Under the pieces are notes generated by a model that did no database searches, had not been told where the DNA came from, and saw nothing but the letters and a program-made list of their open reading frames with translations. From contig JAPKYA010000122.1 in NCBI GenBank assembly GCA_026394565.1, positions 1-42,156 of the forward strand: a stretch of 42,156 nucleotides of DNA, given 5' to 3'. Source of the DNA: Methanothrix sp. Its GTDB lineage: Archaea > Halobacteriota > Methanosarcinia > Methanotrichales > Methanotrichaceae. Shown in pieces: positions 1 to 8,146 of this stretch; position 1 is the first letter of the stretch, and each line of letters begins with the position of its first letter. Position numbers and translations under genes: made by a program.

Positions 1-1
1 T

Positions 2-745
2 GTAATAGTAGTAACTGTTCTCTCTGGCCACCTGACTGTGAAAGCAGCAGGATATGTTCCCCTCTTGCCACTACTCATCTCCGCCTACCTTTTCAAGTCC
101 ACCTTCGCGATTCGTTGTCTTCTGCAGGTCTCCCGAGACATCGGACAAATGATCGACAGGGACATGGACGAGGCCAAGTCGATGCTGCCCTCTCTGGTGG
201 GCCGCGATACGACCTCCCTTTCCAGGAGTCAGGCCAGCTCGGCGGTGATAGAGTCGCTCTCCGAGAATTATGTGGACTCCATCCTCTCGCCCATCTTCTA
301 CTATCTGCTCTTTGCTCCTTTCGGCCTGGGCCTGGAGGCCGCGTTGGCCTTCAAGGCCGTCAGCACCATGGACTCCATGATCGGCTACAAGACCCGAGGG
401 CTCAAAGAGATCGGCTTTGCCGGAGCTAAGCTCGATGATCTGGCCAACTTCCTTCCCGCCCGCCTCTCCATCCTTTTCATCGCCCTGGCGAGGCCTGCTA
501 GGGCGGGCGCGGCCCTGCGCGCGGCTCTGCGCGACCACGGCAGGACGCCCAGCCCCAACTCAGGCTGGCCCATGGCGGCCCTGGCCGGTGCGCTAAATAT
601 CCGCCTGGAGAAGCCCGGCTACTATGTGCTGGTGGAGGGAGGAATGGAGCCTGAGACCCAGGATGTGCCGCGCTCCCTGCAACTCATGCAGACGGCAATC
701 GCTCTCACCTTAGCCGCGGCGTTGTTAATCCTGTCCTTGTGTTAA
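2..745 (+). CDS. cbiB: Adenosylcobinamide-phosphate synthase CbiB/CobD, 3' part (5' end outside window)
   Basis: CbiB is an integral membrane enzyme that joins the aminopropanol (phosphate) arm to adenosylcobyric acid in cobalamin synthesis. The reading frame is open through the left edge of the window: residues before the first internal GTG (38) still look like protein, so the start lies upstream. About 247 residues are visible, against roughly 300 for the family. Family features seen are the segment LPLLISAYLFKSTFAIR near the window edge, the conserved SLSENYVDSILSPIFYY block, the STMDSMIGYK motif, and hydrophobic segments including one at the C-terminus (ALTLAAALLILSL). It is convergent with the next gene, 21 bp away. 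Methanogens need corrinoids for methyl transfer, so the gene fits the setting. The assignment is from motif recognition and is firm. Confidence 0.9.
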   Translation, partial: VIVVTVLSGHLTVKAAGYVPLLPLLISAYLFKSTFAIRCLLQVSRDIGQMIDRDMDEAKSMLPSLVGRDTTSLSRSQASSAVIESLSENYVDSILSPIFYYLLFAPFGLGLEAALAFKAVSTMDSMIGYKTRGLKEIGFAGAKLDDLANFLPARLSILFIALARPARAGAALRAALRDHGRTPSPNSGWPMAALAGALNIRLEKPGYYVLVEGGMEPETQDVPRSLQLMQTAIALTLAAALLILSLC

Positions 746-766
746 GAAAAAAATAGTAGATTTGAC

Positions 767-1162
767 TTAATTTCTTTTTCTAAATACAATAAAAGCAACC
801 GCGATAAAACCTGTTAGAGCAAAAATAACCTCGAACCCTGGCTGAGTCTTCTGAGCGGGAGTTTCGGTTTGCTTGGCAGGCTCTGCAGCTTGCGCCTGGT
901 TGCCCTGTCCTGTCCCTTGAGGAGCCTGTTTCATTTCAGGATTTGTTATTCCCGTTCCCGGTTCATGAATTCCGGGGGTGGATGTTGATGCATTGGACTC
1001 ATTTACCGTCTTTAAACCTTGACCTGTTCCCTGGGCTGCCTCCTTGATATCAGGATTTGTCAGTCCTGTGCCTGGTTCGTGTATGCCCTGAGGTCCAGCA
1101 GCAAGCGATATTGATACGGCTAGCATCAAGACCATAGTAGCTAGGATTATTTTTTTGATCAT
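767..1162 (-). CDS. Secreted/surface protein with PGF-CTERM anchor and duplicated HEPGTG motif
   Basis: This 131-aa protein has an N-terminal signal peptide (KK then a hydrophobic stretch, ending SLAAG). It has two copies of a short unit, GIHEPGTGLTNPDIKEAAQG and GIHEPGTGITNPEMKQAPQG, each ending in TGQG, then a Gln/Thr/Pro/Ala-rich linker. The C-terminus is PGFEVIFALTGFIAVAFIV followed by FRKRN. That PGF-hydrophobic-basic tail is the classic archaeal PGF-CTERM signal, processed by archaeosortase A, so the protein is probably lipid-anchored at the cell surface. An AGGAGG site (1171-1176) precedes the ATG. The unit also occurs once, near the mature N-terminus, in the gene at 1754-2518, and the two genes have similar upstream regions. 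No enzymatic domain is visible and function is unknown. Confidence 0.85.
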   Translation of the reverse strand: MIKKIILATMVLMLAVSISLAAGPQGIHEPGTGLTNPDIKEAAQGTGQGLKTVNESNASTSTPGIHEPGTGITNPEMKQAPQGTGQGNQAQAAEPAKQTETPAQKTQPGFEVIFALTGFIAVAFIVFRKRN

Positions 1163-1201
1163 AAAGTCGCCTCCTTATTTCAGCCTACATTTGTACTGAT
1201 T

Positions 1202-1211
1202 ATTATTTAAC
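1202..1211 (-). promoter_or_regulatory. TATA box of the PGF-CTERM protein gene
   Basis: The minus strand reads GTTAAATAAT about 40 bp upstream of the ATG at 1162, in the context AAATAGTTAAATAATA. The similar gene at 1754-2518 has AAATAGTTATATAATG at the matching place, which supports both as real TATA elements. Confidence 0.5.
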
Positions 1212-1303
1212 TATTTGCCAGGCCGATTTGCATTGTGATCTCAAATGGAATGCGGTTTTCGGAAATGATGATATAATTGCAGGACATCCTAATGTCTGGT
1301 TGC

Positions 1304-1309
1304 AGGAGG
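1304..1309 (+). promoter_or_regulatory. Ribosome binding site fixing the start at 1313
   Basis: AGGAGG lies 3 nt before the ATG at 1313. It favours this ATG over the in-frame ATG at 1277. Confidence 0.55.
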
Positions 1310-1312
1310 AAC

Positions 1313-1675
1313 ATGTCTAGGAACACGGAAAAAGTCCAAGAACCGACGGAAATGGCTAAAAACACTAACTCATGTTCCAAATGCAGCTCTGAAGATGATG
1401 TAGTGGCAGACATAACAAAAAAAGATCTGATTGCAGATGGCCTATTGAGGTTATGTGCTATTATAAATGGAACGTGGAATGATATTCTAGCATCGGTTCA
1501 GTCAATATCATTATTGAGAGAAGCGGCATTATATATTGATTGTACCATTCTTGCGATCTGGAAGCGCAAAAAACAGGCAGACGCAAAAGAAATTACTAAG
1601 TTATGTTCTGAATGCGGCTCAAAAATCGGTTCAAGTGCTGAAGCATGCCCTAAGTGCGGTATGCGCGGTGGATGA
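1313..1675 (+). CDS. Small protein with C-terminal zinc ribbon
   Basis: This protein has about 120 residues starting at the ATG that follows AGGAGG. The C-terminus carries CSECGSKIGSSAEACPKCG, a CxxC-x10-CxxC zinc ribbon of the kind often found at the end of archaeal membrane or regulatory proteins. A second CxxC (SCSKCSS) lies near residue 21. The middle (ILASVQSISLLREAALYIDCTILAIWKRKK) is moderately hydrophobic and could be one membrane-associated helix. It is transcribed divergently from the PGF-CTERM gene. No function can be assigned; the zinc ribbon is clear but the N-terminal two thirds is not recognised. Confidence 0.65.
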   Translation: MSRNTEKVQEPTEMAKNTNSCSKCSSEDDVVADITKKDLIADGLLRLCAIINGTWNDILASVQSISLLREAALYIDCTILAIWKRKKQADAKEITKLCSECGSKIGSSAEACPKCGMRGG

Positions 1676-1753
1676 TGCGTATTCAGAAAAAATTTTTGGG
1701 TTGATCTCTGCCAACCCCAAACCCCTTTCCCGAATCCTTGCGCCTCCTGGGGA

Positions 1754-2518
1754 TTAGCTCGTTGCCAAATAGACTTTAACGTAGCTCGCCTTGAGATCGC
1801 CGGCCTTGGCCGGCAGCTCTGCTGTCTTGTTCTCCTTTGCCAGGCTCAATACCTCATCCAAGTTAGCTCTTATAGAAATTATTCCAGGATCACTGCTGAT
1901 AGCTTCTACCGCTCGCAATTTTTCATCTGCCTTGGGGTAGACTTCCTCTACCTTGGATGCGTCCTTATTATTGGCAGCATCCAGTACCAGTTCCATGACA
2001 TCATGGAAGTCAACCAGTGCCACGCTGAGCGGCAGTAAACCATTGCGATTAAGGATCTTCTGGAAGATCGGCCTGACTTCTTCAAGCTTCTTGTGAGCTT
2101 CGGTCAGGTTGCCGGTGTAGACGCCATCCTTTACGTCGGAAATGATGGCAGACGCATTCATCATATCTCCGGAAAACTGTTCATCGGCCTTGATTACAGC
2201 GGGACGGAAGTCCTTATACTTCTCCTGGAATGCCGTCAAGGCAACAGTGAGATTTGCGTAATAATTGATGGATTCGTTCCTGCGTCCCTGCCCAGTGGCG
2301 AAGAGCGTCTCTTTGTAGGGATCATTCACTCGGTTGAAATCCTCCAAAAAGAGACTGTCATTGGCCGTCTGGTTTTGGCCGGTTCCCGAAGCTGCCTCCT
2401 TGATGTCGGTATTAGCCGATCCATTGCCCGGTTCTTGTGTGCCCTGAGGTTCCAATGCCATCGATAAAGATATCGTCAGCAATATGGCTATTGTAGCCAG
2501 GATTAGTTTATTGATCAT
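1754..2518 (-). CDS. Secreted protein sharing the GTGQ motif with its neighbour
   Basis: This 254-aa protein has a signal peptide (MINKLILATIAILLTISLS) that is nearly the same in style as the neighbour's, followed by PQGTQEPGNGSANTDIKEAA and SGTGQ. That unit occurs twice in the gene at 767-1162. The rest is a helical, charged domain of about 190 residues with several N-glycosylation-type sequons (NQT, NDS, NES, NLT, NAS). No C-terminal anchor is visible; it ends YVKVYLATS. It is therefore probably exported and soluble, or held by a partner. The start is supported by GGAGG ten nt upstream and a TATA box farther up. The helical domain might be a four-helix or heme-free cytochrome-like bundle, but no CxxCH is present and I do not recognise it. 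Confidence 0.8.
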   Translation of the reverse strand: MINKLILATIAILLTISLSMALEPQGTQEPGNGSANTDIKEAASGTGQNQTANDSLFLEDFNRVNDPYKETLFATGQGRRNESINYYANLTVALTAFQEKYKDFRPAVIKADEQFSGDMMNASAIISDVKDGVYTGNLTEAHKKLEEVRPIFQKILNRNGLLPLSVALVDFHDVMELVLDAANNKDASKVEEVYPKADEKLRAVEAISSDPGIISIRANLDEVLSLAKENKTAELPAKAGDLKASYVKVYLATS

Positions 2519-2564
2519 GTAATTGCCTCCGCAAATTTTTTTCCTAGTTTGTGCTTGTGGGCAA

Positions 2565-2575
2565 CATTATATAAC
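2565..2575 (-). promoter_or_regulatory. TATA box of the secreted-protein gene
   Basis: The minus strand reads TTATATAATG about 50 bp upstream of the ATG at 2518. It sits in the same context (AAATAG before it) as the promoter at 1202-1211. Confidence 0.55.
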
Positions 2576-2651
2576 TATTTCTAGAAAGGTCTGAGCGTCC
2601 GAATTATTGAATAATTCAGCATAATGTTTATCCGATTTGAGAATTGAGTGA

Positions 2652-3308
2652 ATGCAAATGGAAACTATGGGAGATCTCCTGGAGAAGGTTCGCGAGTTTG
2701 CGCTACATAGCTTCACCAAAGAAGAGGCCCAGAAGCTCTTCGGCTGGAATGTACGCGATATCGCTGTCAAGAGTACGGAGAGAGACGAGAGTTACATTTA
2801 CATCACCTTTGAAAACCAGTACGCTCTTTTCATCAGGTACTTCCTCAACTTAGATCCGACGGAGACAGAGGATACCTGCGAGTTTACCTTGGGACTGCAT
2901 ACCGACCTGCGTTCACGCATCAAATACGACATCCATTACGCGGGCTATATCCACGGCCAGGGGTACATTCGGCTGCGCATCGCCGAAACCAAGAACAGAG
3001 TGCAGCAGATGGTGCTGGAGGAATATTATGTCCCGGCTTTAAAAGAGGTCTACAAGCCCATCATACTCAAGTTCAAGGGCTTTTACAGCCGCGACTTCTT
3101 TGGCGTGGAGGCGGCCCCTGCCAACGGCGAGATATTTTATGCCCCGGTTCGCTATCGGAGCGAGCATAAAGCTGCCACCATCGGTGAAGTGATGGGCCAT
3201 CTGAGCGAGCTGGATCTGCTCCTCAAGGAGCCGCAGATCAGGCATGCTCTGGCGGAGATCGACCTGCAGCTCAGCCTATTGCCCTCCATGGTCTGGTCCG
3301 ACCTCTAG
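2652..3308 (+). CDS. Conserved hypothetical protein, 218 aa
   Basis: A cytoplasmic-looking protein of 218 residues with no signal peptide or membrane segment. It is rich in aromatic and charged residues (YIYITFENQYALFIRYFLNL, KFKGFYSRDFFGVEA). Two in-frame ATGs lie close together (2652 and 2658); no strong ribosome site separates them. The predicted alternation of strands and helices suggests a compact alpha/beta domain, but I recognise no family or catalytic motif. Its stop codon overlaps the stop codon of the giant TPR gene on the other strand: CTAG at 3305-3308 serves both. Confidence 0.75.
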   Translation: MQMETMGDLLEKVREFALHSFTKEEAQKLFGWNVRDIAVKSTERDESYIYITFENQYALFIRYFLNLDPTETEDTCEFTLGLHTDLRSRIKYDIHYAGYIHGQGYIRLRIAETKNRVQQMVLEEYYVPALKEVYKPIILKFKGFYSRDFFGVEAAPANGEIFYAPVRYRSEHKAATIGEVMGHLSELDLLLKEPQIRHALAEIDLQLSLLPSMVWSDL

Positions 3309-6300
3309 CTGATTCTGCTTTGCTGCAATTGGGCAGCTCCGGCGTGCGGGCCTTCCTCATGGCAGAATAATTGCAGGCGGGCATAGTCCTGGGCAACCTC
3401 GTCCTTGCTGCCGGCCCGCCCCATTGCATTTCGGTCCGCAAATCCGAGCCCTCCCGCTTCACGCTCTCTAAGTGCTGCCATCTCCTCCGCTCGTGCATAA
3501 TCCCCTTGAGCCAGGAAGAGGCTGCGAAGATCTTGGTAAAGGGCCAGGGCATCAAACATTGCCCCCAGGCGGCTCATGGCGGCCAGCGCCTGCTGCAGCT
3601 TGACCAGGGCCTGGGGATAGTCCTTGAATTGCAATGCCAGCCTTCCCAGATTGGCAATGGCTTTTGCCTCCTCATAAGGATTGGATAGCCTTATAGCCTG
3701 GGATAAAGCCCTCTCAAAACTGCTTTTTCCCTCGCAAAAGCGGCCCTCTTTCTGATGAAGCTCCCCTTGTGTATTGTAAAGCAGGATATTGAGGATCGGA
3801 TAATCGGTGCGGGATATGAGCGTCTCAGCCCGGCTGAGATAGAATTCCGCTTCAACCAGCCGCCCCTCCCGGACCAGGAATTGCGTTTTTGCCAGATATG
3901 CCTCGCAAAGATCGGGGAGAGCTTCCAGCTCCTCTTGCAGACGGATGGCCTGCTCAAAGTTGCCTTCAGCCTCCTTCGCCTGGCCCATCAGGCCAAGAAT
4001 GATGCCCAGATTAAGCGCTGCTTGGGCGATGCAGGGGGCGGCATCAAGTTTCTGGAAGATTTGCAGGGCCTCGCCAATAAGCGTGACGGCTCCAGTTAAA
4101 TCGCCCTTGTCCTTATAAACCAGGGCCATATTGAAGAGGATCTGAGCCTGGTTGTAGATCTCCCCGACGGCTGCAAAAAGCTGCAGGCTCTCCTGGTAGC
4201 AGGAGAGGGCCGACTCCCACCGGCAGCGGTCCGCGAGGCCAGCCGCCAGCGCAGAAAGCACCTCCGCCTGGCCGGAGAGGTCTCCTTCCGCTTTCAGCTC
4301 GAAAAGCTGTTTATGGTAATCATCGAGATCTTCCGGAATGCGGTCTCGGCCCGCCTTTGTCATATCGATGTTGGCCTGCATCTCAGCGGCGCCCTGCCGA
4401 TCACCCAGACGCTTTAAAATCTCCAGGGCTCTTAAGAAATGCTCTTTGGCCAGGCTGCGCTCGCCTCTGCTGTGGTAGAAGTTGCCTAAATTGCCCAGCA
4501 CCTGTGCCGTTCCGGCCGGATCTTCCAGCCTCTCGAAGAGGTCCAGGCTCTCCTGATAGCACTCTAAGGCCTGGGACCATTCGCCTCTCTTGTAGCAGAG
4601 GCCGGCCATATTGCTCAAGACGGATGCCTGGCTTTTATCGTCACCCTCCCTGGCAAAGCCTTCTCGGCTCTCGCGGTAGTTCTCAAGAGCCTGCTTCCAG
4701 TCGCCGCGCCGGTAACAGATATTGGCCAGGTTGTTCTTGGCCACGGCCATGGAATAAACATCTCCCAGCCGCTCCAAGACGGCCAGGCTCTCCCGATAGT
4801 TATCCTGAGCTTGGTCCCACTCACCCAGATCGGCTTGCAAATTTCCCCAGGAGCATAAGACCGCCGCCACCGCCCCTGAGTCGCCCGTGGATCGAAGGGC
4901 ATCCAATACCTGAACATAGCCGGCCTTTGCCTCCCGCCCTAGACCAAGCCGAAGAGAGACCTTAACAAGGCCATGCAAAGCGGCAGTCATGACAGTGGAG
5001 TCCTCCTGCTTCATACCCATCTGAAGGCAGTCCTGAAAATGCAACATAGCTTCCTTTAGCTCCCCCTTCTCCGCCCTGGCCCCCGCCAGGCCGAGGAGCG
5101 ACTGTACCTCGCCTTTCCGATCGCCCATCTCTTGGAAGATCTCCAGGCTCTGCAGGTACATCTCCTCCGCCGCTAAAAATTCCCTCTCCTGGAAATAGGC
5201 AGCCGCCAGATTGGCAAGAGTTGTGGCCACACCATGCCGGTTGTTTTGAGCACGCTTGGCATTCAGACTCAAGTTGTAGCATAAAATGGCCTTGCGGATG
5301 TCTCCCCGATCTGAATGAAGATTTCCCAGATTGTTTTGCGCCAGAGAAAAGCCGTGCAGGTCTCCCAGATCTTCAAAAGCCTGGGCTGCCTGCTCATAAT
5401 AATCCTGGGCATAGTCCCAGTCGCCCTTGAGCTGAGCCGTCAGGCCTAAGGAGAGCTTAATGCCGGCTCCTCCAGGCACATCCGCCCCATCTCTGGCCGC
5501 CAGGCTCTTTTGTAAATATTCCTCGGCAAGAGTGAGCTCTCCCATGCTCTGGTAGATCAGGCCAAGATTGGACAGGGCTACACAGCGGCCCTGAGAATTG
5601 TCCAGTGCAGAGAAGATCTCTAAAGCGCGGCTGTAGCAGTCCAAAGCATCCTCCTGTTCGCCTTGCAGATGACATAAGCTTCCTAAATTGGAGAGCGCCT
5701 CAGCCGCAGATAGGCATATTCCGGTCTGCATAAACAGATCTACCGCCCTCTGAAAGCAAACTCTTCCCTGCTTGTATTCGCGCCGGTCTGCATAAATCAA
5801 TCCCGTGCAGCTTAATGCGACGGCAATTGCGCCGGGGTCATTTTGCTGCTCTCTGATCTCCAGGCATCGTCGGGAGCAATGCATTGCCTCCTCCAACCGA
5901 CCTTGGACGCGGAAAATGCCGGCAAGCATTATAAGCAGATCAGCCTCGCTGCTCAGGTCGCCCTGGCAATGCATGATCTCTCTGGCCATCTCGAAATAAC
6001 TCTCGGCAAGGTTATAGTCTCCCGAGTCCAGGAAGCATTGTCCCATGCGACTTTGAGCGCGAGCAGCCAGGATACTGTCGCCTTCTTCCAAGGCCGGCAG
6101 GCTCTTTTCATAGTGATCCACAGCCTCTTTGTGCCTGCCTTCCAGGAAAAAGAAATCCGCCAGTTGAAAGCGCATCCTGGCTGCGCCTATTTCGTCGCCG
6201 ATGTCCTGCAGATAATGCCTGGCCTTTTCCAGGCAGCTTTCCACCCTGTTTGTCGCCCCGGTGAGCTGATGGACAGATGCCAGTGCGGCGAGCGAGGCCG

Positions 6301-6988
6301 CCATACCCTCCTTATCCCGAACCTTCTCTCGCTCGGAGAGGCTGTTTTGATAGCGTTCCTCAGCCCCGGCATAGTCGCCTCTTATCCGGCAGAGCTCTCC
6401 CAGGCAATAGAGCGCATCGGCCCGACCTGAATGATCATCATCATCGAGCAGATGCAAAGCCCTGCAATAACACTGCTCCGCTTTGGAGAGATCTCCCTTC
6501 TCGCGAGCGGCCCGGCCTAAATTTGCCAGGATGGAGCACACAAGAGGCGGGCTCTTGCCTCCTTCAAGGGGCCGCAAGGCCATTTCATAGAACCGGCAGG
6601 CTCGATCCCAGTCCTCGTCATCACTGTAGAGGCTGCCTAAAAATGACCAGGCACGTGATACGCCCTCAGAGTTTCCCTGTGCCTGGGCCAGACTGGCGCT
6701 CTTCTCAAAATACTCCTCAGCGGCGCGGCGAAAGAAGAGACTGGCTGCCAGCCGGCCTAAATTGAGCCAGGCAGCAGAGCTGCTCTTGCCTGAGAGATGA
6801 TCAGCCAGCAGGGCTAACTTCTTTTGCATCTGATCCTCATCGGAGGAGAGGATGGCCTCAATGAAGGGGGAAACGAGATCAGGCCCCTGGCGACAGAGAG
6901 AGCGCAGCAGCTCCGGCTCGTAGCCTCCCGGCCGGCAAAGAGCCTCGGCAAGGATGCCGAGAGAGGAAACGTTGCTGTCATCTGTCAT
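3305..6988 (-). CDS. Giant tetratricopeptide-repeat protein (1227 aa)
   Basis: After an N-terminal region of about 70 residues, nearly the whole protein consists of about 40-residue kinesin-light-chain-like TPR units, an estimated 27-28 of them. Typical cores are ALSNLGLIYQSMGELTLAEE, AKNNLANICYRRGDWKQALE and LGNLGNFYHSRGERSLAKEH, each followed by YxxSLxLF/xxLGD. No enzymatic, DNA-binding or membrane domain is visible, so it is probably a protein-binding scaffold in the cytoplasm. The start chosen is the ATG at 6986-6988, preceded by GGGTGG, rather than an in-frame start 39 nt upstream. The repeat DNA is similar between units, so recombination could change repeat number. Such long TPR proteins occur in Methanosarcina-type archaea; the partner cannot be read from the sequence. 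Confidence 0.9.
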   Translation of the reverse strand: MTDDSNVSSLGILAEALCRPGGYEPELLRSLCRQGPDLVSPFIEAILSSDEDQMQKKLALLADHLSGKSSSAAWLNLGRLAASLFFRRAAEEYFEKSASLAQAQGNSEGVSRAWSFLGSLYSDDEDWDRACRFYEMALRPLEGGKSPPLVCSILANLGRAAREKGDLSKAEQCYCRALHLLDDDDHSGRADALYCLGELCRIRGDYAGAEERYQNSLSEREKVRDKEGMAASLAALASVHQLTGATNRVESCLEKARHYLQDIGDEIGAARMRFQLADFFFLEGRHKEAVDHYEKSLPALEEGDSILAARAQSRMGQCFLDSGDYNLAESYFEMAREIMHCQGDLSSEADLLIMLAGIFRVQGRLEEAMHCSRRCLEIREQQNDPGAIAVALSCTGLIYADRREYKQGRVCFQRAVDLFMQTGICLSAAEALSNLGSLCHLQGEQEDALDCYSRALEIFSALDNSQGRCVALSNLGLIYQSMGELTLAEEYLQKSLAARDGADVPGGAGIKLSLGLTAQLKGDWDYAQDYYEQAAQAFEDLGDLHGFSLAQNNLGNLHSDRGDIRKAILCYNLSLNAKRAQNNRHGVATTLANLAAAYFQEREFLAAEEMYLQSLEIFQEMGDRKGEVQSLLGLAGARAEKGELKEAMLHFQDCLQMGMKQEDSTVMTAALHGLVKVSLRLGLGREAKAGYVQVLDALRSTGDSGAVAAVLCSWGNLQADLGEWDQAQDNYRESLAVLERLGDVYSMAVAKNNLANICYRRGDWKQALENYRESREGFAREGDDKSQASVLSNMAGLCYKRGEWSQALECYQESLDLFERLEDPAGTAQVLGNLGNFYHSRGERSLAKEHFLRALEILKRLGDRQGAAEMQANIDMTKAGRDRIPEDLDDYHKQLFELKAEGDLSGQAEVLSALAAGLADRCRWESALSCYQESLQLFAAVGEIYNQAQILFNMALVYKDKGDLTGAVTLIGEALQIFQKLDAAPCIAQAALNLGIILGLMGQAKEAEGNFEQAIRLQEELEALPDLCEAYLAKTQFLVREGRLVEAEFYLSRAETLISRTDYPILNILLYNTQGELHQKEGRFCEGKSSFERALSQAIRLSNPYEEAKAIANLGRLALQFKDYPQALVKLQQALAAMSRLGAMFDALALYQDLRSLFLAQGDYARAEEMAALREREAGGLGFADRNAMGRAGSKDEVAQDYARLQLFCHEEGPHAGAAQLQQSRIS

Positions 6989-7027
6989 CTTGTCCACCCT
7001 TGGTAACAAAATTAAGAAAGATAACAT

Positions 7028-7740
7028 GTAAAAAAGAATGGACTGATAATTTCACGCCCGTGTCGATGGAAAAGTTTAATAAAATATTATTGTTAGATAT
7101 GAACCACTGCTTTTCCGTATCAAATAGAGGCTCAGTATCAATCATCATATCTTCCCCTACAACAGCTAAAATATACACCACTAACCTATTCTTTGTGTAT
7201 TAACTGTCCCCCCATATAAAAGCTCCTATTTCTTTTGATTGTTGTTTTCATAACTTAATTAAATTAATATGTATTTTAATAAACGAACTACAAATTAGTA
7301 ATACACTTTACATTAAATGACATCTTATTACCTGTGCTTTGAAAATTGTATTAATTAAAATTTTGATATTAATAATGGCTGCAACGTGCGCGAACCTTTT
7401 TTCCTTACAAATATTCACCTTTGGCGAAAAACAAGAACCCTAAAATCGAGAGAAACAGCAGACTGCCGAGAGGCGTCTCTGGTCAACAGAACTTTAACAT
7501 ATATTAATATTAATATTGATTATAGTTGTTTGTCGACTACAGAAAAGATCAGTAACGAAAATAAAATGTATACTTATTATGTTAACTGCAATTAGAATAA
7601 ATAACTTCACTTAAAATTTTCAAACCAACTGAATGTATAATCGAAAACCGACATATGCTCATACCGCTAATTCATTAAAGATATGCTATAAGTACTTAAT
7701 CCTGGCAAACAACAAAAAATAAGGAACTAAAAAAGTGACA
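7028..7740. other. AT-rich gene-free spacer
   Basis: About 700 bp lie between the TPR gene and hcyF. They are very AT-rich, with runs such as TATATTAATATTAATATTG near 7500. Short open frames here have no protein-like composition. The right end must contain the 3' region of the hcyS-hcyF transcript and the left end the promoter of the TPR gene. No tRNA, CRISPR or convincing hairpin was seen. Confidence 0.5.
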
Positions 7741-7756
7741 GGCCCCCTGCTTAGAG

Positions 7757-8143
7757 CTACTTCAAGACCAGCTTCAAAGCGCGCTGAGGGCAGCCCGTGA
7801 TGCAGGCTCCGCACTGAATGCACTTGCCTGAGTCGGCCACGACCCGCCAATCCTCGAAGCGGAATGTGCCGGTCGGGCAGATGGAAACACACGCCCCGCA
7901 ATGCACGCACTCATTCTCATCCCTGATGACGGGAATCTCCAGGGGCACGACCTTTACCCCGCGCCTCTCGAAGGCCTCCTTCACCTCCAGGCATTTTTCG
8001 GAAGGCACTTCCAGGACGATCTCTCCGCTCACGGCATCGATGCTGGCTCTCTCGATGTTCACCAGAGCATTCGTCTCCAGAATTACTGAGGCTATGAGAG
8101 GATAGCGCACAATGCCGGGAGCTACATGCAACATGAGTTTCAT
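7757..8143 (-). CDS. hcyF: HcyF: NIL domain plus 2[4Fe-4S] ferredoxin for homocysteine synthesis
   Basis: This 128-aa protein has an N-terminal NIL domain (residues 1-75, MKLMLHVAPGIVRYPLIASV) and two 4Fe-4S ferredoxin motifs, CVHCGACVSICP and CIQCGACITGCP. It corresponds to the MA1822-type partner of the aspartate-semialdehyde sulfurtransferase, thought to supply electrons for reductive sulfur transfer in O-acetylhomoserine-independent homocysteine synthesis. It starts 3 nt after the hcyS stop, so the two are co-transcribed and probably form a complex. All eight cluster cysteines are present. The family role is known from Methanosarcina; the assignment here rests on domain order and the neighbour. 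Confidence 0.88.
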   Translation of the reverse strand: MKLMLHVAPGIVRYPLIASVILETNALVNIERASIDAVSGEIVLEVPSEKCLEVKEAFERRGVKVVPLEIPVIRDENECVHCGACVSICPTGTFRFEDWRVVADSGKCIQCGACITGCPQRALKLVLK

Positions 8144-8146
8144 GTT

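Noticed and set aside
4357..4965. 202-codon open frame antisense to the giant TPR gene, and several similar ones
   Set aside because: Pro/Arg/Ser-rich translation with no domain; it mirrors the repeated GC-rich TPR coding strand.
3305..6988. Regular periodicity that might be a tandem DNA repeat or CRISPR-like array
   Set aside because: The period is about 120 bp with the reading frame kept and matches TPR protein units; there are no identical repeats separated by unique spacers.
7386..7595. Possible 69-aa gene in the AT-rich spacer
   Set aside because: Composition follows the AT-rich DNA, there is no ribosome site and no recognisable domain.
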